Of a DNA stretch of 64,000 nucleotides, positions 27,068-35,770 are shown in pieces (position 1 is the first letter of the stretch; each line of letters starts with the position of its first letter). The notes below the pieces were generated by a model. That model ran no database searches. It saw only the letters and a program-made list of their open reading frames with translations, and had not been told where the DNA came from. Source of the stretch: a virus. Made by a program: the position numbers and the translations under genes. The stretch spans positions 1 through 64,000 of the IMG/VR virus record IMGVR_UViG_3300037119_003505; one strand, written 5' to 3'.

Positions 27068-28081
27068 TTACATTCCTGGGGAAGACGGCCACGACTCAAG
27101 TTCATCCATATTCAGGAACATGGGCTGCTGCTGATTGGACGGCTGGAACTTCTCGGACTCCGCTCCCATTATCTTCATCGCCCAGTTGAAGGCATCCTGC
27201 GTGCCTTCCTTGTCCAGCGCGTTTCGGCGATCCACCCAAAGGGTCCAGTAGTAGAGGGCGTTGAAGTTCTCGATGCAGACCGGATCGTTGTCCAGTTCTG
27301 CCGCCACGTAGCGTGTACGGCACCACGCCACTGCCGCGTACGGATCGTCGCCGTTCGGGCCTTTCGGCACCTTGTATCGTCGGTACGTTGGCAGTTTCTC
27401 GCTCGGCTCGTATTCGGCGATCTTGTGCTCGTTTGTGGCCGGATTTGCGTCGTCCGGATCAATGGCGAAGACTGAGATGATTCCGTTGGTGTTGGGCTTG
27501 ATGGCCTTCGTGAGTGTCGTGTAGCTGTTGGTCGTAGTGACGGTTCCCGCTGCTCCGGTCAGATCAACCGCTTCTCCAAATTGGATAATTCCTCCAACCG
27601 TTGTGCGTATAGGATTGCCACTGCCATTCAGTCCGCAAAGTCGGATAATCGACTCATCCACTTCCACTCCGCTTGCGGCGTCGGTGTAAAGTTTCAGCCG
27701 ACATCCTGCCGCGTTCACGTCGCCGGGTTCTCGGAAACAGCACCATCCGTCCCCCATGTCGCAGCCTTCGCCAAGAACCGCGCAGTCGTCGGCGCTGAGG
27801 CGCGAGCCAGTACCCGCCAGCCCGAACTCGAACCATTCGTTTCGGATCGGCAACGGCTGCCTGTTGTTCAGCAGCCCCTCGCAGACCGCGTACCGTCTCG
27901 GCAGCGTCATGATGCCGTTGTAAACCATCACGTCGATCCGCTTCATCGCGTACGGATGCCGCACGAACGTGTCGGCCATCAGGCACGCCTGATTGATGAC
28001 GTTCCTGCGCTTGTTCGACGGCACAGACGCCCATGCGTCTGTCTCTCCAAGTTGCCAGTCTGCGGATTGTAGGGTGAGCAA
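27068..28081 (-). CDS. putative tail/connector structural protein
   Basis: This 337-residue protein has a strand-rich middle and a helical C-terminus (FNALYYWTLWVDRRNAL, then DAFNWAMKIMG). It is placed where podoviruses keep tail-tube or head-to-tail connector genes, just upstream of the internal virion genes. Four Cys in a short segment (about 104-125) are unusual for a virion protein. There is no diagnostic family motif, so this is a positional call. Confidence 0.5.
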   Translation of the reverse strand: MLTLQSADWQLGETDAWASVPSNKRRNVINQACLMADTFVRHPYAMKRIDVMVYNGIMTLPRRYAVCEGLLNNRQPLPIRNEWFEFGLAGTGSRLSADDCAVLGEGCDMGDGWCCFREPGDVNAAGCRLKLYTDAASGVEVDESIIRLCGLNGSGNPIRTTVGGIIQFGEAVDLTGAAGTVTTTNSYTTLTKAIKPNTNGIISVFAIDPDDANPATNEHKIAEYEPSEKLPTYRRYKVPKGPNGDDPYAAVAWCRTRYVAAELDNDPVCIENFNALYYWTLWVDRRNALDKEGTQDAFNWAMKIMGAESEKFQPSNQQQPMFLNMDELESWPSSPGM

Positions 28082-28162
28082 GGTTCGTCGAGGTGGCCGA
28101 CGAAGCGCTTGGTCGGAAGGTTTGCAGCTTCGGCGCGACTCTATGGAGTCTGTGCGGCGGTG

Positions 28163-29032
28163 TCAACCACGAATGAACAGCGCGCCTTCGTTCGTGGACT
28201 GCTCTGCGAATTTCTTCCACGCAACGGCGTTATTCGGAAAACTCATCTCCGCCATCAGCATCAGTGCTTCCTTGAAGTTGGCGTTGACGATCAGCGCCTT
28301 CATGCACGCATCCCTTGCTTCGGAGCCTCGTTTTTCGAGCCAAAGAATCTTGGCGATGTAGAGCCATGCGTCCGCCTTCTCGGCTGGAAACTTGCTGTGC
28401 TGAGTGCATCTCAAGAATAATTTACCGGCGTTGGCATAATCCTTCCGGTACCAGTATTCACGGGCGAGGTAGTAAAGGTTTCGCGCGTGATCTGGATTGA
28501 GCGCAACCTGCTTGGAAAGAATTCGGATGTATCGATCCGGATCGAGTTTGTGTGCAGGGCTGTAGAGACATTCGCGCCGTAAACTGCCCCTCATTCCGTT
28601 TAGGATACTTTGATTCTCAAACAGGTTTTCGTGCGCCTCGCCCATCCAATGGATACTTGGCAGATTTTTCCACAGCACCGTGCGCCAGCGTTGCGCTTGA
28701 TCTTGCAGTGCGATGGCATTGCATCTGGCCTCTTCGGCGCGGACAATCTCAGTCTTTATTTCAGCAATGCTGGAGATGATCCTGTGATCGGCGTCAAGAC
28801 TCAGAACCCAATCACCCGTAGCCCGCGCCTTTGCACTGTTTCTAGATGCGCTGAAATCATCCGTCCAAGGCTCTGAAAATACGAGTGATGTAAACTTGCG
28901 CGCGATCTTCTGTGTGGAGTCGGTGCTGCCAGTGTCCACCACCACAATCTCGTCCGTCTTGCGAACGCTTTTCAGCGCGCCCTCAATCATCTCTCCCTCG
29001 TCCTTCGCGATCATGACAACCGAAAGCCTCAT
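28163..29032 (-). CDS. family 2 glycosyltransferase with TPR-like C-terminus
   Basis: The preferred start is the ATG at 29032, which overlaps the stop of the collagen-like gene as ATGA, giving 289 residues. The N-terminal GT-A domain shows [13 protein letters not shown] at the start, [10 protein letters not shown] near residue 40 and the metal-binding DAD in LSLDADHRI near 80, all typical of GT2 enzymes of the TPR-fused (SPBc2-type) group. The last 120 residues form helical repeats ([20 protein letters not shown], then [12 protein letters not shown]) that normally bind protein or peptide. Direct coupling to a collagen-like virion gene makes that protein a strong candidate acceptor. Confidence 0.85.
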   Translation of the reverse strand: MRLSVVMIAKDEGEMIEGALKSVRKTDEIVVVDTGSTDSTQKIARKFTSLVFSEPWTDDFSASRNSAKARATGDWVLSLDADHRIISSIAEIKTEIVRAEEARCNAIALQDQAQRWRTVLWKNLPSIHWMGEAHENLFENQSILNGMRGSLRRECLYSPAHKLDPDRYIRILSKQVALNPDHARNLYYLAREYWYRKDYANAGKLFLRCTQHSKFPAEKADAWLYIAKILWLEKRGSEARDACMKALIVNANFKEALMLMAEMSFPNNAVAWKKFAEQSTNEGALFIRG

Positions 29033-29619
29033 ACTCCAGGCCAAAACACTATGAGGGATTGAGTAGCGCCGTCCCAGTCCAAGTAATGCAGATTGATTTG
29101 CGGCGGTTCAAACGGCGGCCCGGTCGGACCTATGGGGCCAGTGGGTCCGGTTGGTCCCGTAGGACCAGTCGGCCCTGTTGGACCGTCTAATCCCGTTGGT
29201 CCCGTAGGGCCATCGTCACCAGTCGGACCTGTCTCACCAGTCGGACCCGTGGGACCGTCGCCACCCGGAGTTCCGGCTGTGCCTTGCTGCCCGTCCTTGC
29301 CAGGTCCCGGAACCTCACCCATCGGCCACACCGGAGGTACGTAGGGCGTAACTGACGGCGCGAATGACGGCATTCGGCTCTCAAGCGGTCTCGTCTGTGG
29401 GCCTTCTTTCCAAGACGGAACCGCGTTACGCATCGCCTCGGCAAGACCGTCCAGCGTGACGGCTGGAGCGTTCTTGCTCGGCGTCGGGTTCGGCTGCCGC
29501 TGCATGTCCTTGAGCTTGTCGAGCGCGGATCGCTGATCCAGCTTTGCGAGCGCCTTCTCGGCATCACGCGCAGTTTTGCGCTGTGCCGCTTTCTCAGGAG
29601 TCCATTGTGCGTCCGGCAT
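29029..29619 (-). CDS. collagen-like virion protein
   Basis: This 196-residue protein begins with a charged helical region (about 5-70), then a Pro-rich linker, then 21 uninterrupted Gly-X-Y triplets (residues 107-169), of which 11 are Gly-Pro-Thr, and a 27-residue aromatic C-terminus ending in IVFWPGV. Collagen-like triplets form triple helices and are known in phage tail fibres and in bacterial spore filaments. It lies among tail-region genes, two bases from the upstream structural gene and overlapping the downstream glycosyltransferase. Thr-rich triplets are potential O-glycosylation sites. A tail-fibre or adhesion role is inferred. Confidence 0.8.
   Translation of the reverse strand: MPDAQWTPEKAAQRKTARDAEKALAKLDQRSALDKLKDMQRQPNPTPSKNAPAVTLDGLAEAMRNAVPSWKEGPQTRPLESRMPSFAPSVTPYVPPVWPMGEVPGPGKDGQQGTAGTPGGDGPTGPTGETGPTGDDGPTGPTGLDGPTGPTGPTGPTGPTGPIGPTGPPFEPPQINLHYLDWDGATQSLIVFWPGV
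29113..29301 (-). repeat. DNA repeat encoding the Gly-Pro-Thr triplets
   Basis: On the plus strand this stretch is a string of degenerate 9-base units (GGTCCGGTT, GGTCCCGTA, GGACCAGTC and similar). The codons vary at third positions, which limits slippage while keeping the amino-acid repeat. The units encode residues 107-169 of the collagen-like protein. Confidence 0.75.
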
Positions 29620-29620
29620 C

Positions 29621-31384
29621 TTATGGGTAAGGGTAAAGCCCCTCGATGATGGTGTACTCCCACAGCTTGAACCCTACCTGCCGATGTGTGATCTCAAACA
29701 CCACCCATTCGTCAAACGGCGGAATTGTCTGAGTTGGGGTTGCGGGAAGCGAGGCGGTGTAGAAGCCGCCGTCGTAGAAAACGGAGCTTCCGTACAGCCC
29801 AACCGTGATCTCTGGATGGATGGTTTCGGGGATCGTCCATGTCCTTGAGTCGCTGATCGGCACACCGTCGATCCGAACAGACGCAAATCCCGCCACGATG
29901 GTGTCGGCCCGCTTGAGCCACTTCTTGATGGTCGGCAGGCCGGCGAAGAAGTTCGCACTGGTGGGGTCGGAGGTGTAGCGTTTCGTGAAGCGCGCCACAC
30001 ACGGACCCCGGTACGCCTGCTTGATGTACGCCCCCATCGCGATGCTGGCCGAATAGCCTGCTGATTCGGCCCGATAGAGCGTCACGGCCTCCAGCACGTC
30101 GGGCCAGTAGTTGTAAACGTGCAGCCCGTAGCTCAGGATGTCGAAGCGGTTGTCCAGATTGATCATCCAGTCAAGATTCCGCCAGTCCCGTTCCGACACG
30201 ATCCGGATGCTGCGCAGCCCGTCCATCCCCATCGGCTTGTACTCGATCTGCACCTCGGAACCGCCCGTGAAGGCTGCCGTCATCTCGGCAGTCAGGAGCG
30301 CCGGAGTGGCCGGCATGGCGGATTGCGCGATGATCTGTTTGGTCGTGCGGGCTGCCCGAAAGGTCGTCTGATCCACGTCGCTCTCGGGAATCAACGGCCC
30401 ATAGACCGGCTCGTAGATGCGGATCAGCGCGACGATCTTTTCCTTCTCTCGCTCGTAGGATTGGTCGAGAAGTTTCAGGTAGTATCCGACCGTGAAGGTC
30501 AGGCTGCTGTGCGTCCCTGTGGCGGCTGCACTGAGGACAAAAACAGTCCCGCTGGTGATGCTGACGACGGTTGCGCCTACCGGGATGTCGGTGCCGGTAA
30601 TCAAAGCTCCGGGATACAGCCTGGCGGTGGAGGCGACCGTGACGGACGTGGTGCCGTTGGTTGCGCCTCCAGTCAGCGGCGTGGTGTCACCGAACACCGC
30701 TGTCGTGTAGCCGGGAATCGGACAGGTTGTTGTGAGGGGTGTTGCTGGAACTTCGGAGTTGCACGGGACGCGCCATGTAACACGAGGCCAGTTAATCAGG
30801 CCGTACGGGTAATCGGTTTTTGTGCCGAACAATTTAGCGGCAGCGAGGTCGCCAGAGTCCGACAAATCCGGCACCTCCATGAAGACGCGCGTGACCTTGA
30901 TGAACAGGCTTTGCAACACCTTGTCGTCCACGTCTTCCTCCTTGTCCGGAAGCACCAGGATGCAGCCCGGAAACATTGCCTCGCTGTCGCCGTTCTTGAG
31001 TCCCGGATCTGCGGTGCCGAGCGCGAGCGGTCCATCTTCAAGATACTGCTCGCGCGGGTAAACGTACGTCCGTGTGATATGCGGGAACGCATTGCTGCCG
31101 GTCGGATAATCGACGGTGAAGTTGTAGTCATCCTGACGCTCCCGGTCTTTCGCGTAAACGATGATTGACCATCCATCGCCAACTTCCTTGTCCGGTGCGA
31201 TGAGGCAAACCTTGTGCTCGGGCCACTCTATCCGGTACTTTTCAGGAACTTGGTCTCCATACTGCGGAAACTTGTAGCCTTGCCCGAACGTCTGAACCCG
31301 TTCGTAGAGGTAAACGTCCTCTATGGTCGGGGTGGAGAAAGTTGCCTGAAAGAGCTTCCCAGGCACCGGAACGGTCTGCGGCAT
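29621..31384 (-). CDS. large structural (tail-region) protein
   Basis: This 587-residue protein has mostly strand-forming composition. A central Thr/Gly/Val-rich section (about 230-305, with [13 protein letters not shown] and [13 protein letters not shown]) looks like an Ig-like or beta-sandwich insertion, with more mixed sequence on each side. It is the first long gene of the minus-strand structural operon, two bases before the collagen-like gene. A tail or baseplate-like protein is likely, but no specific family is recognised. Confidence 0.6.
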   Translation of the reverse strand: MPQTVPVPGKLFQATFSTPTIEDVYLYERVQTFGQGYKFPQYGDQVPEKYRIEWPEHKVCLIAPDKEVGDGWSIIVYAKDRERQDDYNFTVDYPTGSNAFPHITRTYVYPREQYLEDGPLALGTADPGLKNGDSEAMFPGCILVLPDKEEDVDDKVLQSLFIKVTRVFMEVPDLSDSGDLAAAKLFGTKTDYPYGLINWPRVTWRVPCNSEVPATPLTTTCPIPGYTTAVFGDTTPLTGGATNGTTSVTVASTARLYPGALITGTDIPVGATVVSITSGTVFVLSAAATGTHSSLTFTVGYYLKLLDQSYEREKEKIVALIRIYEPVYGPLIPESDVDQTTFRAARTTKQIIAQSAMPATPALLTAEMTAAFTGGSEVQIEYKPMGMDGLRSIRIVSERDWRNLDWMINLDNRFDILSYGLHVYNYWPDVLEAVTLYRAESAGYSASIAMGAYIKQAYRGPCVARFTKRYTSDPTSANFFAGLPTIKKWLKRADTIVAGFASVRIDGVPISDSRTWTIPETIHPEITVGLYGSSVFYDGGFYTASLPATPTQTIPPFDEWVVFEITHRQVGFKLWEYTIIEGLYPYP

Positions 31385-31423
31385 CGCGTCCCGTTACACG
31401 AACCCGCGCTGCACGTCAACGAC

Positions 31424-31609
31424 TCAGATGCAGTACTCGCAGATCCGCACCGCCCGATTCGGCTTCTGCTCGCGCAACCGGAGCTGCGCCTCAAGGAACC
31501 GCTGGCTCCGCTGTGCCGCGTCCTGTTGCTCGCGCTGATGCCGCTCCAGCGCAAGCAGCCGCACGGACTCCGCGATCACGGAGTCGGCATCTGTGGGCTG
31601 CGCGTTCAT
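31424..31609 (-). CDS. small helical protein
   Basis: This 61-residue protein is rich in Arg, Gln and Glu (SVIAESVRLLALERHQREQ) with a C-terminal CEYC pair. I use the ATG at 31609; the frame extends to 31645 with no better ribosome site. It sits 39 bases upstream of the large structural gene on the same strand. The function is unknown. Confidence 0.5.
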   Translation of the reverse strand: MNAQPTDADSVIAESVRLLALERHQREQQDAAQRSQRFLEAQLRLREQKPNRAVRICEYCI

Positions 31610-31660
31610 GGGGCGTAGGTTGGCGGGATGGTGAAGGAGTGTCAAGTGTATTTGTGGCGG

Positions 31661-32305
31661 TTATAGCATGAGGCTTTCAATCTCCCTTGCCAGTGCGAGA
31701 ATCAGATTGCGAGTGCCGACACGCTGCTTTGATTCACAAACCAACGCATGAAGCGCCTTCGGGAAGTCCTTTACCATCGAAGGCTGTGCGGATTGAACTT
31801 GAGTCATCTCCCCGTTGCCTCGCAGCTTCTTGTACACGATCAGCGCATTCGCCATCAGACTCGCTTTGTTGCGGTCGTTTTTGTACCGTTTCTTGACGAA
31901 CTTTTTGAACTGGTGCCGATCCAGTCTTGCAACAGCCTGAGCGATTTCCGGCGTAGCCGCCATGTGCGACTGAATCCTCTTTGGTTCTGACAGATTCGGC
32001 AGCGGCACCGCAACCATTCCGTCTCTCAGTAGCAGGACTGTTTTCTTGCGCAGTTCCAGTGGTATCCCAGCCCGTGAGATGTTGCCGATCTTGATGTGCT
32101 CCTCGATGCCTTCGTGACAACGGCGACAGAGCGGCATCAGGTCTTCGAGCGGTTCCTTAAAGATGCGGGCGTACGTCAGGTGGTGTACCTGCATCTCTTG
32201 CGCCGAGCCGCAGGCTTCGCATCGGTTGCCGCTTACGGTCATGGCGTTCAGGCGCTTCTCCTTCCACTCAGGGCTGTCCAGATAGTCTCGGTATTCTTGT
32301 GTCAT
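31661..32305 (-). CDS. HNH endonuclease
   Basis: This 214-residue protein has an N-terminal HNH nuclease. It shows DSPEWKEKRLN (a common lead-in), CEACG near residue 29, the HH pair in VHHLTYAR near 41 and a CRRCHEG near 61 with the final His. The remaining 130 residues are helical and basic and may bind DNA. It is free-standing beside a repeated non-coding element and could be a mobile endonuclease. It is one of five HNH-type genes in the window. Confidence 0.85.
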   Translation of the reverse strand: MTQEYRDYLDSPEWKEKRLNAMTVSGNRCEACGSAQEMQVHHLTYARIFKEPLEDLMPLCRRCHEGIEEHIKIGNISRAGIPLELRKKTVLLLRDGMVAVPLPNLSEPKRIQSHMAATPEIAQAVARLDRHQFKKFVKKRYKNDRNKASLMANALIVYKKLRGNGEMTQVQSAQPSMVKDFPKALHALVCESKQRVGTRNLILALAREIESLML

Positions 32306-32410
32306 GTTACTAGAATTGAAAGTTACTCACACCACTCGCCACGGGCACCCGCTCGCGAAGCTCGCTCTGCCTACTGCCGCAGCCAAGGACCGCCGCGAAG
32401 AACTCCCGCA

Positions 32411-32599
32411 TTGAAGTGATTTTAAAAATGCGTGCCCCCCGCCCCCCCCCATTGACAAGAGCAGTGAAAAACTCCTGCCGTCTCATGTAGAAACGGCAGA
32501 CGTTCGCCACTTGCTGAACCGGGAGCATGCCCATCCTTGCCGATTCCGATCACCAGCACCGAAAACAGTATCCGGGCCGATCACCGCCTGAGTATCGGG
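32411..32599 (-). repeat. duplicated structured element, copy 1
   Basis: Read on the minus strand, this stretch aligns along its length with 52731-52916 on the plus strand. Shared blocks are TGCTGGTGATCGGA, GAACGTCTGCCGTTTC, GAGACGGCAGGAGTTTT, a G9-C-G6 run (G6-C-G6 in copy 2) and a terminal TTTTAA..ATCACTT. The stem CTGCCGTTTC/GAGACGGCAG is identical in both copies with loops of 5 and 4 bases, and its one G-U pair forms only in RNA read in this direction. The copy lies downstream of a terminator and upstream of an HNH gene. It may be a small RNA, a DNA structure or a decayed gene; see findings. Confidence 0.6.
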
Positions 32600-32630
32600 C
32601 TCGTTGCCGTTGCCGAGAAGCATCGGGGCA

Positions 32631-32668
32631 AAGAAAAACCCGCTCAATGGTAGCACACGGCGGGTTCT
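32631..32668 (-). terminator. intrinsic terminator
   Basis: On the minus strand, AACCCGC pairs with GCGGGTT across a 16-base loop and is followed by TTTCTTT. It would end transcripts coming leftward from the operon at 33.3-35.5 kb. It precedes copy 1 of the repeated element. Confidence 0.6.
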
Positions 32669-32717
32669 TCCTATGCAGTTTCTCGGCTGCCAAGCATTCG
32701 GGCTATTCGCCCAAAGT

Positions 32718-32956
32718 ATGAAAGTTTTTTCGTCGCGTGCTACTGCGATACCGCCACTCTGCCGCAGCATCCGCACGGGCGCAAGAACTTTCTTTGGAAA
32801 CTTTCAGCGCTTCCCGAGCAACAGATCCCACTCCGGAAACCCGAACCGGTTCTCGATGGTGGGACGCTGGCGACGATTCCGTTTGACGGCAGCGGGCGGC
32901 TGTGCGAAACGGGAAGTCCACGCTCGGTAACGCCGAGCACCGCCGCTTGGATTTAA
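32718..32956 (+). pseudogene. frameshifted small gene (T6 homopolymer)
   Basis: The ATG at 32718 is followed by AAAGT6CG. In the annotated frame the protein soon becomes implausible. If one T is added (T7) the same ATG leads into an open frame to the TAA at 32956, giving a 79-residue, coding-like protein (MKVFFVACYCDTATLPQHP at the start, an LPEQQIPLRKPEPVLDGG middle, RLCETGSP near the end). A hairpin terminator overlaps its 3-prime end. It is either a disabled gene, a sequencing/assembly indel, or a gene read by slippage on the T-run. The function is unknown. Confidence 0.5.
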
Positions 32957-32990
32957 GCCCATAAAGCTGAACTGAGCGGCGTTCTTTTTT
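32941..32990 (+). terminator. intrinsic terminator
   Basis: CGCCGCT (32941-32947) pairs exactly with AGCGGCG (32975-32981), followed by TTCTTTTTT. The hairpin begins inside the 3-prime end of the frameshifted gene above, so it probably served that gene. The loop is long (27 bases), which lowers confidence. Confidence 0.5.
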
Positions 32991-33054
32991 CGGCGAACAG
33001 CGCGCTCCCCGAACTTCCTTGCATCCGTGTCGGTTGCTGCGACGGTGCGGCACT

Positions 33055-33225
33055 ATGACGCTTCAACTCCTGTTCTGGATTCTCATGCTGCTCTGGCTCG
33101 TGTTCGGCATCGCGCCGACGTGGCCGGCTGACCGCAACTTCCGTCCGTTCGGCGGCTCACTGCTGCTGTTCGCTGTGATCGCGCTGCTCGGCTGGCAGGT
33201 GTTCGGCCCCGCACTGCACCGCTGA
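33055..33225 (+). CDS. small two-helix membrane protein
   Basis: This 56-residue protein has two hydrophobic segments, LQLLFWILMLLWLVFGIA and GGSLLLFAVIALLGWQVFG, joined by a short polar loop with Arg and Asp. It could be a class II holin or another small inner-membrane protein. It is the lone plus-strand gene in a minus-strand stretch. No endolysin partner is visible in the window, so a lysis role is only a possibility. Confidence 0.5.
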   Translation: MTLQLLFWILMLLWLVFGIAPTWPADRNFRPFGGSLLLFAVIALLGWQVFGPALHR

Positions 33226-33272
33226 GGCTGGTGTTCCTCTTTACGGCGCTCGGCATCAGGCTGCCGTAACAC

Positions 33273-33776
33273 TCAGAGTAGCGACTGCTGCACAAAGGCC
33301 GGACTGCTGACTCGCAGCGGCATCGTCGTGACGGGCGCGCTCTCAGGCTCGCCCAGCAGCCGGTCGCACCAGTTCACGATGCGGAACGGGCCGCCACCGA
33401 GTCCACTCCATTCGCCCGCGTATTCCTTCTGACTGGATCGCGCGGCTGTGTGGAAGCTGACCTGTCCGGTCGGGATGTCCACATACAGCACCCAGCAGTG
33501 CAGTGCTTGCGCAGGATCGCGCTTCCATCCCCACGTGATGCCGAGCGCCTGCGCGTGCTGAGTTAGCGCTGCATCCAGGTTTCCGAGCGACCATTGCTTG
33601 CGACCGTACGCCTCGCCCTTGAACCGCCGGCTGTATTCCTTGGCGCGTTCGCTGCACTTCGCCGCACGGAACAGGTTCAGCGCGATGGTGCCGACTGGCC
33701 CCAGTGCTTCCAAGCGTCCGTACAGCGCCTTGGTGGCGTCGCCGTTGCTGCCTTGGTATGTCGCGAAGGTGGTCAC
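33273..33776 (-). CDS. conserved phage protein of unknown function
   Basis: This 167-residue protein has a recognisable phage-type sequence: SRRFKGEAYGRKQWSLGNLD near residue 50, ITWGWKRDP near 80, then WVLYVDIPTGQVSFH and RIVNWCDRLLGE. Similar uncharacterised proteins occur in many phages. Its start overlaps the stop of the small gene upstream (ATGA). No catalytic motif is evident. Confidence 0.75.
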   Translation of the reverse strand: MTTFATYQGSNGDATKALYGRLEALGPVGTIALNLFRAAKCSERAKEYSRRFKGEAYGRKQWSLGNLDAALTQHAQALGITWGWKRDPAQALHCWVLYVDIPTGQVSFHTAARSSQKEYAGEWSGLGGGPFRIVNWCDRLLGEPESAPVTTMPLRVSSPAFVQQSLL

Positions 33777-33955
33777 GGCTCTAAGCCTTCATCCTCGTCC
33801 TCTTGGTTCTTCTGCGCGTGAGCCATCAGGTTGTGCATCTTGAACGCCAGCACGCCAACCGCAGACGCCGTGGTGAGGTCGAATTCATCGCAGTAACGAC
33901 CTACGAGTTTGTCGAGGTCGTCGGCAAAGGCTTGGATTTGGTCACGCTCAGTCAT
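33773..33955 (-). CDS. small acidic protein
   Basis: This 60-residue protein ends in a strongly acidic tail (QEDEDEGLEP) after an amphipathic helix (DEFDLTTASAVGVLAFKMH). It overlaps the next gene by four bases, so the pair is co-translated. The function is unknown. Confidence 0.65.
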   Translation of the reverse strand: MTERDQIQAFADDLDKLVGRYCDEFDLTTASAVGVLAFKMHNLMAHAQKNQEDEDEGLEP

Positions 33956-34002
33956 AGTCTCAGTTCATCACAGCCGCAGCCCCACGCTCAGGTGCCGCTG
34001 CA

Positions 34003-34596
34003 TCATAGCTGCCACGGAATCTTCACGACACCGTGCATCTTGAACTCATCTGCGAACGCCTTCACGTTTTGCCCATAGTAGGTGACGACGCTGCCTTTCG
34101 TCACGCCCTTGAAAACCGTCCCATCAGGCAACAGGTAGTTGGTGCGCGGGGAAAGGAAGCACTGAGGGCGCTTCAGCAGTGGCAGGAACCACTTCTCGGA
34201 GGTGCAGGCATACGCGATGCTGCACGCCTCGGCGACGTTGCCACAATCGAATTCAGATTCCAGTTTGTTGATCCATGCGGCATTTCCGTGGTACGGAAAG
34301 TCGTGATGAGCATGTTTCTTTGTGCAGCCTGCTGGACAGGCCGCTTCAGCGCGCCCGAACGGATGATTCATCCACACCTTGCTCGGCGCGCCATTCTCCT
34401 TACACCAAGGTTGTGAAATGCCGCTGTTGTACCTTGTAAAAATGCGGGACGCCTTCACTCGCGAATTGGCTTCTCCGCTACTGGCCGGATCAAGATCGAT
34501 CCTGCCCATGACGAGTCGCGCGCTGATGACGATTGTTTCTGGCGTGTAGTACTCCACGATGCCGGAATTTTGGTTGATGAGTTGAGCGTCGTTCAT
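34003..34596 (-). CDS. phage DNA N6-adenine methyltransferase (Dam-like)
   Basis: This 197-residue protein belongs by overall pattern to the phage Dam family (DNA_N6-adenine MTase). Seen are YYTPETIVISAR near the start, IDLDPASS near residue 33, a WMNHPFG catalytic-loop segment near 76, and a late LLPDGTVF/KGSVVTYYG. The usual catalytic tetrapeptide is NPP(Y/F); here it is NHPF, a change at the second position. A CxxxC insert follows the loop. It would methylate phage DNA, probably to avoid restriction. Activity is uncertain because of the motif change. Confidence 0.8.
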   Translation of the reverse strand: MNDAQLINQNSGIVEYYTPETIVISARLVMGRIDLDPASSGEANSRVKASRIFTRYNSGISQPWCKENGAPSKVWMNHPFGRAEAACPAGCTKKHAHHDFPYHGNAAWINKLESEFDCGNVAEACSIAYACTSEKWFLPLLKRPQCFLSPRTNYLLPDGTVFKGVTKGSVVTYYGQNVKAFADEFKMHGVVKIPWQL

Positions 34597-34606
34597 TTGA
34601 AAAGAT

Positions 34607-34816
34607 TCATGGTTGCCACTCCCAGCCGTGCTGCTTCATATCGGCGGCCAGCACGTCCTTCATTTCGCGCAGCACCTTCTCACGAGTCATCCGGAAACTC
34701 ACGCGGTCGCCGCTGTTCATCAGCTTCGTGGCCTGTCCCTCGGTGAGTTCCCCGGCTTCGTAGAGGCACACGATGGCGTGGATGCTCTCGGTCAGCTTGT
34801 CGCGGCGCTGTCTCAT
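34607..34816 (-). CDS. small helical protein
   Basis: This 69-residue protein starts at the ATG at 34816 (ATGA overlap with the upstream gene). It is charged and helical with KLTESIHAIVCLYEAGELTE, where a 'YEAGELTEGQA' turn suggests a helix-turn-helix-like arrangement, and a Trp-ending C-terminus. No family is known. Confidence 0.6.
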   Translation of the reverse strand: MRQRRDKLTESIHAIVCLYEAGELTEGQATKLMNSGDRVSFRMTREKVLREMKDVLAADMKQHGWEWQP

Positions 34817-35271
34817 AGCTGTGGTTGCTGCGCCTTCATCATGGCGCGGTAAGCCTGATTCGTGGAGAGGTAGCGGCGACCGGGCTTGCCGGGCCGCTTG
34901 GACGGTGCGCGCCAGTAGAGGCTCATGGTCTGGCATTGCAGCCACGGGTCTTGCCGGTTCGTCGGATTCGGAACTTCGCTCGTCCATCCGGCGAGCATCA
35001 GCGGCACGGCCTGTTGCTCGAAGTCTTCGCGGCTGCGCTGCTGCATGTGCGCCAGCCCGAGTAGATCAATCAGCGGAGTGACGCCACGATCATCGTTCAC
35101 GAGTTGGCAGTACGTCTTCGGATCGATTCGGATGCCGACAGTTTCCAGTTCTTCAATCGCGGCCTTGCGGAATTCGTCCTCATCGAACATCTCCAAGGCT
35201 TCCGCGTAGCTCATGCCCTCGCGTACGAACCGCTGGAACTCGTCTCGCAGGATGTCGATTGGCGTGCTCAT
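34813..35271 (-). CDS. hypothetical protein
   Basis: This 152-residue protein starts at the ATG at 35271, which overlaps the stop of the Lar-like gene; the frame upstream of it is a shadow. The sequence is mixed helix with a VTPLIDLLGLAHMQQRSREDF core and a basic end (KRPGKPGRRYLS). No domain is recognised. It is in the middle of a four-gene coupled run. Confidence 0.65.
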   Translation of the reverse strand: MSTPIDILRDEFQRFVREGMSYAEALEMFDEDEFRKAAIEELETVGIRIDPKTYCQLVNDDRGVTPLIDLLGLAHMQQRSREDFEQQAVPLMLAGWTSEVPNPTNRQDPWLQCQTMSLYWRAPSKRPGKPGRRYLSTNQAYRAMMKAQQPQL

Positions 35272-35501
35272 GCGCGACGATTCCAAGCGGCAGCAGCTTC
35301 GGCGGCGGTGTAGCGCAGGTTGTTCCAAGTCTGGACGCCGCATCCGTAGCAGCAGACCCGGTAGCCGCCCTCGCTCAGTTCTTCTAGCTTCGGCGTCGAG
35401 GTGCACGGCGCACTGCGCTTCATTTTCGGATGATCGGGCAGCCACGCGCCGCCACAGAACGGGCACGGCAACAGTTCGGGTTCGGCAGCAAGGTCGCTCA
35501 T
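35268..35501 (-). CDS. Lar-like restriction alleviation protein
   Basis: This 77-residue protein matches the Lar family layout: ELLPCPFCGGA near the start, a GYRVCCYGCGV second pair near residue 50 and the AAEAAAAWNRRA ending that is the family hallmark. Lar-type proteins relieve host restriction by modulating modification enzymes. It is first in the minus-strand operon that also carries the Dam-like methylase, a coherent anti-restriction set. The start is at 35501. Confidence 0.8.
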   Translation of the reverse strand: MSDLAAEPELLPCPFCGGAWLPDHPKMKRSAPCTSTPKLEELSEGGYRVCCYGCGVQTWNNLRYTAAEAAAAWNRRA

Positions 35502-35601
35502 GGCGGCACTGTGGCGCGGGGTGGTGTCGGGGTCAAGTGAAAGAAAAAAGTATTTTGTTGTTGCATGAAATCGTGGCGCGTGTTTCTGTCTCGCAAATCC
35601 A
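35502..35601. promoter_or_regulatory. divergent intergenic region
   Basis: This 100-base region lies between the Lar-like gene (minus) and the RHH-like gene (plus). It contains an A/T-rich core (AAGAAAAAAGTATTTTGTTG at 35540-35559), markedly different from its GC-rich surroundings. Promoters for both operons probably lie here. No clean -35/-10 pair was identified on either strand. Confidence 0.4.
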
Positions 35602-35766
35602 ATGACCAAACCCCGCAAGAAACTAGGACGCCCGAGACAGATTCAGGAACCGCAGGTGATTCTCTCGGCGAAGATCCGCACGAGCACGAAACAGAACATC
35701 GACCGGGCGCGAAAGCCCGGCAACCTGAGTGTGCGGCAGATTCTTGAGCAACGCTTTGACGCATGA
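35602..35766 (+). CDS. ribbon-helix-helix-like small DNA-binding protein
   Basis: This 54-codon frame has a basic N-terminal arm (MTKPRKKLGRPRQ), a VILSAKIRTST strand and a helix-turn-helix segment ending SVRQILEQRF, the pattern of CopG/Arc-type RHH repressors. It is first in the plus-strand operon and faces the Lar operon across the shared control region, as expected for an autoregulator. Confidence 0.6.
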   Translation: MTKPRKKLGRPRQIQEPQVILSAKIRTSTKQNIDRARKPGNLSVRQILEQRFDA

Positions 35767-35770
35767 ATTT

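Noticed and set aside
32306-32700. Group I intron or OMEGA-type RNA beside the HNH gene
   Set aside because: No group I core motifs, no interrupted host gene and no IscB/TnpB-type protein; the HNH enzyme is a simple short one.
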